Source of the DNA: Streptomyces sp. 11x1
GTDB lineage: Bacteria; Actinomycetota; Actinomycetes; Streptomycetales; Streptomycetaceae
Direction of reading: 5' to 3'
Assembly: GCF_032598905.1 (NCBI RefSeq)
Contig: NZ_CP122458.1
Coordinates: 2,542,001-2,606,000, forward strand
DNA: 64,000 nt
Shown one piece after another: positions 36,143 to 43,097 of the stretch. Position 1 is the first letter of the stretch; each line of letters begins with the position of its first letter. The translations under genes and the position numbers were made by a program. The notes below the pieces were generated by a model. It saw only the letters and a program-made list of their open reading frames with translations, was not told the DNA's origin and did no database searches.

Positions 36143-37840
36143 ATGAACTCCAGGGTCACCGCCCATGTCGACACCTTCGCCCGGGACTCCCTCCCGCCGC
36201 CGGACCAGTGGCCCGAGCTGTCCTTCGACCTCCCCGAACTGCGCTATCCGGACCGGCTCAACGCCGCCGCCGAGCTGCTCGACGGCGGCGAGGCCGGGCA
36301 GCCCGTGTTCCGCACGCCCGCCGGGGAGAGCTGGACGTACGGCGCACTCCGAGACCGTGTCGACCGGATCGCGCATGTCCTCACGTCCGACCTCGGGGTG
36401 GTCCCCGGCAACCGGGTCCTGCTGCGCGGCCCCACCACGCCCCTGCTGGCCGCGTGCTGGCTCGCGGTGCTCAAGGTGGGGGCGGTCGCGGTGACCGTAC
36501 TGGCGCAGCAGCGGCCGCAGGAGCTGGCGACGATCTGCGAGCTGGCGCGGGTCTCCTTCGCGCTGTGCGACCTGCGGCACGTGGACGACCTCGTGAAGGC
36601 GGACGTCCCGGGGCTGAGGGTCACCACCTTCGGCGGGGGCGGGCCCGAGGACCTGCTCGGGCTGCCGTCGGCGGACGGGGCGCGCGGCCCGTACGAGGCG
36701 GTGGGCACGGCGGCCGAGGACGTGGCACTGATCGCGTTCACCTCCGGGACGACCGGGCGCCCCAAGGGATGCGTGCACTTCCACCGGGACCTGCTGGCGA
36801 TCGCGGACACCTTCTCCCGGCATGTGCTGCGCCCCAGGGCCGACGACGTGTTCACGGGGTCCCCGCCGCTCGGTTTCACGTTCGGTCTCGGCGGCCTCGT
36901 CGTCTTCCCGATGCGGGCCGGCGCCAGTGCCCTGCTGCTCGAACAGGCGGGCCCGAGGCAGCTGCTGCCGGCGATCGCCGAGCACCGGGTGTCGGTGCTG
37001 TTCACCGCGCCGACCGCCTACCGGGCGATGCTGGGCGAGCTGAACGGGGCGGCAGGGAAAGCCGGTTCGGCAGGGGAAGCAGGCTCGGCCGGGGCGGACG
37101 GCTCGGCCGGGGCGGACGGTTCGGCCGGGGCCGAGCGGTACGACATCTCGTCGCTCAGGCGGTGCGTGTCGGCGGGCGAGAACCTGCCGGAGGCCACGTG
37201 GCGGGCCTGGCACGAGCGGACCGGGCTGCGGATCATCAACGGCATCGGGGCGACCGAGCTGCTGCACATCTTCATCTCGGCGGCCGACGACGCCGTACGG
37301 CCGGGGCGGACGGGCGTGCCGGTGCCCGGATGGCGGGCACGGGTGCAGGACGCGGAGGGGAGGCCGGTGCCCGACGGACGGCGGGGACTGCTCGCGGTTC
37401 GCGGCCCGGTCGGCTGCCGTTACCTGGCGGACGAGCGGCAGCGGGAGTACGTGCGCGACGGCTGGAACGTCACGGGTGACACCTACGTCCGCGAGCCCGA
37501 CGGGTACTACCGCTATGTCGCGCGCGCCGACGACATGATCATCTCGGCCGGGTACAACATCGCGGGTCCCGAGGTGGAGGAGGCACTGATGCGCCATCCG
37601 GACGTGGTGGAGACGGCGGTGGTGGGCCGGCCGGACGAGGCGCGCGGCCAGGTCGTCGTCGCCCATGTGGTGGTCGCGGCGGGTGCGCGCCGGGACGGCG
37701 AGGCGCTACGTGCGTTCCTCAAGTCGCAGCTGGCGCCCTACAAATGCCCGCGCGAGTTCGTGTTCCTGGACGCGCTGCCACGCACGGCGACCGGCAAACT
37801 TCAGCGGTTCCGGCTGCGCACCCTAAGTGACCAGCAGTGA
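36143..37840 (+). CDS. Benzoate/2-aminobenzoate-type CoA ligase (AMP-binding)
   Basis: This 565-aa acyl-adenylate enzyme has the P-loop-like LIAFTSGTTGRPKGCVHFH, the aromatic-CoA-ligase pattern SPPLGFTFGLGGLVVFPM, the adenylate motif INGIGATELLHIFISA, and the C-terminal hinge RADDMIISAGYNIAGPEVEE with the catalytic Lys in TATGKLQRF. It should activate an aromatic acid such as 2-aminobenzoate or salicylate to its CoA ester using ATP. A 30-residue Ala/Gly/Ser insert (SAGADGSAGADGSAGA) at about residues 298-330 is encoded by a short DNA repeat and is unusual for the family. It is followed by the regulator gene after 15 bases. Confidence 0.9.
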   Translation: MNSRVTAHVDTFARDSLPPPDQWPELSFDLPELRYPDRLNAAAELLDGGEAGQPVFRTPAGESWTYGALRDRVDRIAHVLTSDLGVVPGNRVLLRGPTTPLLAACWLAVLKVGAVAVTVLAQQRPQELATICELARVSFALCDLRHVDDLVKADVPGLRVTTFGGGGPEDLLGLPSADGARGPYEAVGTAAEDVALIAFTSGTTGRPKGCVHFHRDLLAIADTFSRHVLRPRADDVFTGSPPLGFTFGLGGLVVFPMRAGASALLLEQAGPRQLLPAIAEHRVSVLFTAPTAYRAMLGELNGAAGKAGSAGEAGSAGADGSAGADGSAGAERYDISSLRRCVSAGENLPEATWRAWHERTGLRIINGIGATELLHIFISAADDAVRPGRTGVPVPGWRARVQDAEGRPVPDGRRGLLAVRGPVGCRYLADERQREYVRDGWNVTGDTYVREPDGYYRYVARADDMIISAGYNIAGPEVEEALMRHPDVVETAVVGRPDEARGQVVVAHVVVAAGARRDGEALRAFLKSQLAPYKCPREFVFLDALPRTATGKLQRFRLRTLSDQQ

Positions 37841-37855
37841 TGCCGACGACCTAAA

Positions 37856-38674
37856 ATGATCAACGTGTCCGAACAGCACGCACCACGTTCGCTCATCGTC
37901 ACCTTCTACGGCGCCTACGGCCGTTCGGTGCCGGGCCCGGTGCCCGTCTCCGAGCTGATCCGGCTGCTCGCCGCGGTCGGTGTCGACGCGCCCTCCGTCC
38001 GCTCCTCGGTGTCCCGGCTCAAGCGGCGCGGCCTGCTGCTGCCGGCCCGCACCGCGACGGGGGCGGCCGGGTACGCGCTGTCGCAGGACGCGCGCCAGCT
38101 CCTGGAGGACGGCGACCGCCGGATCTACGCGACGGCGCCCGAGCGGGACGAGGGCTGGGTGCTGGCCGTGTTCTCGGTGCCGGAGTCGGAGCGGCAGAAG
38201 CGGCACGTGCTGCGCTCCCGGCTGGCCGGGCTGGGTTTCGGGACGGCGGCACCGGGCGTGTGGATCGCGCCGGCCCGGCTGTACGAGGAGACCCGGCACA
38301 CCCTGACCCGGCTGCGGCTCGACCCGTACGTGGACCTGTTCCGGGGCGAGCACCTGGGGTTCGCGGCGACCGCCGAGGCGGTGGCACGGTGGTGGGACCT
38401 GGCCGGGATCGCCAAGCAGCACGAGGCGTTCCTCGACCGGCACGCGCCCGTGCTGCACGACTGGGAGCGGCACGAGGAGACCCGGGCGGAGGAGGCCTAC
38501 CGCGACTATCTGCTGGCCCTGGACTCCTGGCGCCATCTGCCGTACGTCGACCCCGGGCTGCCCGCCGAACTGCTGCCCGCCAACTGGCCGGGGGTGCGCT
38601 CGGCGGCGGTGTTCCGTGCACTGCACGGGCGGCTGAGGGACGCCGGAGCCGTGTTCGTGACCGCCGCATCGTAA
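37856..38674 (+). CDS. PaaX-family transcriptional regulator
   Basis: This 272-aa regulator has an N-terminal winged helix (VDAPSVRSSVSRLKRRGLLL), a central PaaX domain (WVLAVFSVPESERQKRHVLR, GTAAPGVWIAPARLY) and the C-terminal PaaX domain (YLLALDSWRHLPYVDPGLP). Family members repress aromatic catabolic genes and are released by an aryl-CoA. Its position behind the CoA ligase makes the ligase product the likely inducer. The shared element at 36002 and 46399 is a candidate binding site. Confidence 0.9.
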   Translation: MINVSEQHAPRSLIVTFYGAYGRSVPGPVPVSELIRLLAAVGVDAPSVRSSVSRLKRRGLLLPARTATGAAGYALSQDARQLLEDGDRRIYATAPERDEGWVLAVFSVPESERQKRHVLRSRLAGLGFGTAAPGVWIAPARLYEETRHTLTRLRLDPYVDLFRGEHLGFAATAEAVARWWDLAGIAKQHEAFLDRHAPVLHDWERHEETRAEEAYRDYLLALDSWRHLPYVDPGLPAELLPANWPGVRSAAVFRALHGRLRDAGAVFVTAAS

Positions 38675-38758
38675 AAATCTGGAACAGTTTCGTTCACTCA
38701 GGGAACCCTCAGGTTCTTGCTTCGGTCTTCTCAGAATCTTTACTTACCATCCTGACGC

Positions 38759-39655
38759 ATGAGCCTCATGCGCAACCTGAACCGTGCCCTCACCGCCACC
38801 ACCGGTCTGCAAGTACGCAGGGCCTCCCCGGTCGCGTCCGCCGCGCCCGGGGCCACGGCGCCGAAGCGGGCGGCTAAGAAGCCCACGGCGGTGTACCGAT
38901 GTCCGGCTCCCGAGGACCTCGCGACGGACCGGTTGCTCAGGCGGCCGGTCTTCATCATGTCGCCCGTGCGCTCGGGCTCCACCCTGCTTCGCATGCTCCT
39001 GAACGCGCACCCGCGGCTGCACTCCCCGCACGAGCTGCACATACGCCGCCTGGAGGTCGGTTACGGCAGCAAGCTCTCCCAGAAGGCGATGAGCGCGCTC
39101 GACCTGGAGCGCGGTGACCTGGAGCACCTGCTGTGGGACCGGGTCATGCACCGCGAACTGGTCAGGTCGGGCAAGGACTTCATCGTCGAGAAAACCCCGA
39201 GCAACGCCTTCGTGTACGAGCGCATCCGGGACTGCTGGCCGGACGCCCGCTTCGTCTTCCTGCTGCGCCACCCGGTCTCCATCGCCCGGTCCTGGTACGA
39301 GGGGGACCCCGACAAGCGCACCTACGACGAGGCCGCCGCCGACGCGCTGCGCTATATGAGGGCCGTCGAGCGGGCGCGCGAGGGCACCACCGGCGGGTAC
39401 ACCGTGCGCTACGAGGACCTCACCGCCGACGCCGAGAAGGAGCTGCGGGGGCTGTGCGCGTTCCTGGACATCGACTTCGAGCCCTCCATGCTCGACTACG
39501 GCAGGCAGGACGACGCCCAGGTCGTCAAGGGCCTCGGCGATTGGCGGGACAAGATCAGGACGGGGCGGGTGCAGGCCGGGCGGGCGCTGCCCACCGACGA
39601 CGAGATCCCCGACCTGCTCCGGCCGATGTGCGAGGCGTGGGGCTACAGCCAGTGA
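38759..39655 (+). CDS. PAPS-dependent sulfotransferase
   Basis: This 298-aa protein has a basic N-terminal extension of about 60 residues. The 5'-phosphosulfate loop follows at residues 66-80 (FIMSPVRSGSTLLRML), with the catalytic-His context SPHELHI, and then the 3'-phosphate motif FLLRHPVSIARSWY. It transfers sulfate from PAPS to an acceptor, most likely a sugar given the following glycosyltransferase. No good ribosome site precedes ATG 38759, and ATG 38768 is an alternative. Its stop overlaps the next start (GTGA). It opens a five-gene coupled operon that also makes PAPS. Confidence 0.85.
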   Translation: MSLMRNLNRALTATTGLQVRRASPVASAAPGATAPKRAAKKPTAVYRCPAPEDLATDRLLRRPVFIMSPVRSGSTLLRMLLNAHPRLHSPHELHIRRLEVGYGSKLSQKAMSALDLERGDLEHLLWDRVMHRELVRSGKDFIVEKTPSNAFVYERIRDCWPDARFVFLLRHPVSIARSWYEGDPDKRTYDEAAADALRYMRAVERAREGTTGGYTVRYEDLTADAEKELRGLCAFLDIDFEPSMLDYGRQDDAQVVKGLGDWRDKIRTGRVQAGRALPTDDEIPDLLRPMCEAWGYSQ

Positions 39656-40062
39656 GGCCGCACGCCGAGATAGCCGAGGTGTGGCCGCGCGACGGGCACA
39701 TCAGACTCGTCGGACGCATCCACGGGACCCCGGCGGACGGGACCTGGCACCTGCTCCTCACGCGCCGCGCGCACACCGGCCGGACGCTGCGCTACGCCGC
39801 CGCCGTCGAGGGCGACCGCTTCGAGACCGAACTGCCCGTCGGCGACCTCACCGCCGACGACTACGCGCCCGTCGAGGAATGGGACGTCCACCTGACGGAC
39901 GGTGAGGTCGAACTGCGTGCCGGGAGGCACCTCGACGACGTGCGGGGCAAGAAGAAGATCTTCGTGTATCCGGAGCAGCGCGCGGGAGACCTCCGGGTGC
40001 GGCCCTACTTCACGATCAAGGACAACCTGTCTCTGGAGTGCCGTACGGGAGGCCCCGCATGA
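39652..40062 (+). CDS. Beta-rich protein of unknown function in sulfation operon
   Basis: This 136-aa protein starts at a GTG overlapping the sulfotransferase stop and ends overlapping the glycosyltransferase start (ATGA). Its sequence alternates hydrophobic and polar residues (EVWPRDGHIRLVGRIHG, TWHLLLTRRAH) like a beta-sandwich. It ends with RVRPYFTIKDNLSLECR, a pattern I recall from domains attached to wall-polymer transferases, though I cannot name a family. There is no signal peptide and no catalytic motif. It may be an accessory or acceptor-recognition subunit. Confidence 0.7.
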   Translation: MRPHAEIAEVWPRDGHIRLVGRIHGTPADGTWHLLLTRRAHTGRTLRYAAAVEGDRFETELPVGDLTADDYAPVEEWDVHLTDGEVELRAGRHLDDVRGKKKIFVYPEQRAGDLRVRPYFTIKDNLSLECRTGGPA

Positions 40063-41303
40063 CCGACCGCCGACCACTCCCCCGGCGCCCCCGCATCCGC
40101 TACCTGCTGCTGCACGCGTACGGCCGGGGCGGCACCATCCGCACGGTGATGAACCAGGCCAACTCCCTGGTGGCGGCCGGCTGGACCGTGGAGATCGTCA
40201 GCGCCCTGCGCCGCCGCGACGACCTCCAGTTCCCGCTCGACCCCCGGGTGCGGGTCACCACCGTCGTCGACCTGCGCGAGGGCGCCCACACCCCGCCGTC
40301 CGGGCTCCTGGCCCGCTGGCTCGACCGCCGGCGCGGCGTACAGCTGGAGGCACCCGCCCGGCACATCCCCAAGGGCGAGTTCGGCTACCGCCACTTCAAC
40401 CGGTACGTCGAGGACCGGCTCATCGCGTACCTGCGGTCGTTGACCGACGGCGTCCTCGTCACCACCCGTCCCGCGCTGAACTTCCTGGCCGCCGAACACG
40501 CCACCGGAGGTGTGGTCCGGGTCGCCCAGGAGCACATGAACCTCGGCACCCACAAGCGGGACGTGCAGCAGCGCATCCAGGAGACGTACCCGCGCTTCGC
40601 TGCGGTCGCCGTGCTCACCGAACGCGACCGCGAGGAGTACACCGAACTCCTGCCCGGGACCAGGGTCGTCCGGATCCCCAACGCGGTGCACTCCCTGGAC
40701 CAGGTCCCCGCCGACCCCCGGTCGAGGATCGCGGTGGCGGCCGGCCGGCTCTTCCCTCAGAAGGGCTTCGACCTGCTGATCCCGGCCTGGGCGAAGCTCG
40801 TCGAGGCCTACCCCGACTGGCAGTTGAGAATTTACGGCAGCGGCGAGAAGAAGTCGGAACTGCGCCACCTCATCGACGAACACCATCTCTACAATCATGT
40901 CTTCCTCATGGGGCACACCGACCGCTTGGACGACGAACTCGCCAAGGCCTCCTTCTACGTGCTCAGTTCACGCTTCGAGGGACTGCCCATGGTGATGATC
41001 GAGGCGATGAGCCACGCCCTGCCCGTGGTGAGCTTCGACTGCCCGACCGGCCCCGCCGACGTACTGACGCACGGCGTGGACGGGCTGCTCGTCCCGCCCG
41101 AGGACCCCGACGCGCTCGCCGACGCCATGGCCCGGCTGATGGCCGACGAGGTGCTGCGCGCCGACATGGGCGTGGCCGCGGTCCTCACGGCGGCCTCCTA
41201 CGGCCCGGACTCCGTCCACCACCGCTGGGAGTCCCTCTTCGCCTCCCTCCACGAGCAACGGCACGGCATCGCCGCCGGCGCCCCGAAAGGAACCCACGCA
41301 TGA
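40059..41303 (+). CDS. GT4-family glycosyltransferase in sulfation operon
   Basis: This 414-aa GT-B enzyme begins RIRYLLLHAYGRGGTIRTVM (acceptor-domain glycine loop). The donor domain has AVAAGRLFPQKGFDLLIPAW, RIYGSGEKKSELRHLI and the EX7E-type motif SRFEGLPMVMIEAMSHALP. GGGAGG lies nine bases before the ATG, which overlaps the previous stop. It should build a glycan or glycolipid that the sulfotransferase then sulfates, though the substrate is unknown. Confidence 0.88.
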   Translation: MTDRRPLPRRPRIRYLLLHAYGRGGTIRTVMNQANSLVAAGWTVEIVSALRRRDDLQFPLDPRVRVTTVVDLREGAHTPPSGLLARWLDRRRGVQLEAPARHIPKGEFGYRHFNRYVEDRLIAYLRSLTDGVLVTTRPALNFLAAEHATGGVVRVAQEHMNLGTHKRDVQQRIQETYPRFAAVAVLTERDREEYTELLPGTRVVRIPNAVHSLDQVPADPRSRIAVAAGRLFPQKGFDLLIPAWAKLVEAYPDWQLRIYGSGEKKSELRHLIDEHHLYNHVFLMGHTDRLDDELAKASFYVLSSRFEGLPMVMIEAMSHALPVVSFDCPTGPADVLTHGVDGLLVPPEDPDALADAMARLMADEVLRADMGVAAVLTAASYGPDSVHHRWESLFASLHEQRHGIAAGAPKGTHA

Positions 41304-41860
41304 CCACCTCGTCCAGGGCCTCCCAGGCCCAGGGAGCCACGGTCTGGCTCACCGGACTGCCGAGCGCGGGCAAGACCACGATCGCTCGCGTCCTCGCCGG
41401 GCGGCTGCGGTCCGAGGGACATCGGGTGGAGGTACTCGACGGTGACGAGATCCGCCGCTTCCTCTCCGCGGGGCTCGGGTTCTCCCGCGAGGACCGCAAC
41501 ACCAATGTGCAACGCATCGGCCTGGTCGCCGAGGTCCTCGCCCGGAACGGCGTCAAGGCGCTCGTGCCGGTCATCGCGCCCTACGCCGACAGCCGCGAGG
41601 CAGTCCGCGGGCGCCACGACGCCAGCGGAACCCCGTACTTCGAGGTGCATGTCGCCACCCCCGTCGAGGTGTGCAGCCGGCGTGATGTGAAGGGGCTGTA
41701 CGCCCGGCAGGCCGCGGGCCGGCTCAAGGGCCTGACCGGCGTCGACGATCCGTACGAGCCGCCGGCCGCCCCGGCGCTCCACCTCCCCACGCAGCACCAG
41801 ACGCCCGACGAGTCGGCCGCGGCCGTGTACGCGCTGCTGGCGGAACGGGGCCTCGTATGA
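41300..41860 (+). CDS. cysC: Adenylylsulfate (APS) kinase
   Basis: This 186-aa kinase has Walker A WLTGLPSAGKTTIARVL, the DGDEIRRFLSAGLGFSREDR segment, and the APS kinase lid RRDVKGLYARQAAGRLKGLT with the VDDPYEPP ending. It phosphorylates APS to PAPS, the donor for the sulfotransferase in the same operon. Both ends overlap neighbours as ATGA. Confidence 0.95.
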   Translation: MTTSSRASQAQGATVWLTGLPSAGKTTIARVLAGRLRSEGHRVEVLDGDEIRRFLSAGLGFSREDRNTNVQRIGLVAEVLARNGVKALVPVIAPYADSREAVRGRHDASGTPYFEVHVATPVEVCSRRDVKGLYARQAAGRLKGLTGVDDPYEPPAAPALHLPTQHQTPDESAAAVYALLAERGLV

Positions 41861-42774
41861 CCGGTACCACCGGCACCCCCTACCCGCTGTCGCACCTGGA
41901 CGCGCTGGAGTCCGAGGCGGTCCACATCTTCCGCGAGGTCGCGGGCGAGTTCGAGCGGCCGGTGATCCTCTTCTCCGGCGGCAAGGACTCCATCGTCATG
42001 CTGCACCTGGCGCTGAAGGCCTTCGCCCCCGCCGCGGTCCCCTTCTCCCTGCTGCACGTCGACACCGGACACAACTTCCCCGAGGTGCTGGAGTACCGCG
42101 ACCGCACGGTGGCCCGCCACGGACTGCGGCTGCACGTGGCCTCCGTCCAGGACTACATCGACCGCGGAGTGCTGCGCGAACGCCCCGACGGCACCCGCAA
42201 CCCCCTGCAGACCGTGCCGCTCACCGAGAGGATCCAGGCGGAGAAGTTCGACGCCGTCTTCGGCGGCGGCCGCCGCGACGAGGAGAAGGCACGGGCCAAG
42301 GAGCGGGTGTTCTCACTGCGCGACGAGTTCTCCCAGTGGGACCCGCGACGCCAGCGCCCCGAGCTGTGGAACCTCTACAACGGCCGCCACGCACCCGGCG
42401 AACACGTCCGCGTCTTCCCCCTCTCCAACTGGACCGAGCTGGACGTCTGGCAGTACATCGCCCGCGAGGGCATCGAGCTGCCGGAGATCTACTTCGCGCA
42501 CGAGCGTGAGGTGTTCCAGCGGGCCGGGATGTGGCTGACCGCCGGCGAGTGGGGCGGGCCGCGCGAGAACGAGAGGGTCGAGAAGCGCCGGGTGCGGTAC
42601 CGGACGGTGGGCGACATGTCCTGCACGGGTGCCGTGGATTCGGACGCGACCACGCTGGACGCCGTGATCACCGAGATCGCCGCCTCCCGGCTCACCGAGC
42701 GGGGCGCGACCCGCGCCGACGACAAGATGTCCGAGGCCGCGATGGAAGACCGTAAGCGCGAGGGGTACTTCTAG
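41857..42774 (+). CDS. cysD: Sulfate adenylyltransferase subunit 2 (ATP sulfurylase, small subunit)
   Basis: This 305-aa PP-loop enzyme has the ATP motif [56 protein letters not shown], and the C-terminal [20 protein letters not shown]. With the CysN GTPase it makes APS from ATP and sulfate. It is coupled to cysC. The following cysN is broken, so CysD needs a CysN from elsewhere in the genome to work. Confidence 0.95.
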   Translation: MTGTTGTPYPLSHLDALESEAVHIFREVAGEFERPVILFSGGKDSIVMLHLALKAFAPAAVPFSLLHVDTGHNFPEVLEYRDRTVARHGLRLHVASVQDYIDRGVLRERPDGTRNPLQTVPLTERIQAEKFDAVFGGGRRDEEKARAKERVFSLRDEFSQWDPRRQRPELWNLYNGRHAPGEHVRVFPLSNWTELDVWQYIAREGIELPEIYFAHEREVFQRAGMWLTAGEWGGPRENERVEKRRVRYRTVGDMSCTGAVDSDATTLDAVITEIAASRLTERGATRADDKMSEAAMEDRKREGYF

Positions 42775-42776
42775 GC

Positions 42777-42944
42777 ACGAGCACGATCACCAGCGACACG
42801 CTGCGCTTCGCGACGGCCGGGTCGGTAGACGACGGCAAGTCCACCCTGGTGGGCCGCCTGCTGCACGACTCCAAGTCGGTCCTCACCGACCAACTGGAAG
42901 CCGTGGAACGGGTCTCCGCCTGGCCGCGTCCCTCACGACGGTGA
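42777..42944 (+). pseudogene. cysN: cysN remnant (sulfate adenylyltransferase GTPase subunit), N-terminal stub
   Basis: Directly after the cysD stop a 55-codon frame reads [20 protein letters not shown], then [20 protein letters not shown], the exact N-terminal GTPase P-loop of CysN. It then breaks into unrelated WPRPSRR and a stop. The remaining ~90% of the gene is absent. The codon at the expected start, two bases after the cysD stop, is ACG (42777) where ATG would be expected. The break near 42925 marks a deletion or recombination junction at the operon's right end. Confidence 0.85.
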
Positions 42945-43097
42945 CCGACGGGACTTCCACCGCAGCTTCCAACTCCGCCGGAACAATGCCGCGACACACC
43001 GCGTCGCCGTCGTCAGATTCGCTTCACCCCCGGCCTGAAGGGCAGAGCACTGCGAATGGATCCCGGTAGCCCTGCGGCCTGCCGTGTCGCGTGGTGG
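42945..43097. other. Junction sequence between broken cysN and monooxygenase
   Basis: About 150 bases without a recognisable gene lie here. The plus frame after the cysN break has no family match I can see. The sequence probably holds the deletion scar and the end of the minus-strand operon. Confidence 0.4.

Noticed and set aside
38675..38758. Strong promoter call in the AT-rich gap before the sulfotransferase
   Set aside because: The gap is AT-richer than its surroundings, but I could not define -35/-10 boxes with sensible spacing.
42945..43097. Transposase fragment at the cysN break
   Set aside because: The translated frames do not show motifs of any transposase family I know, so an IS origin cannot be supported.
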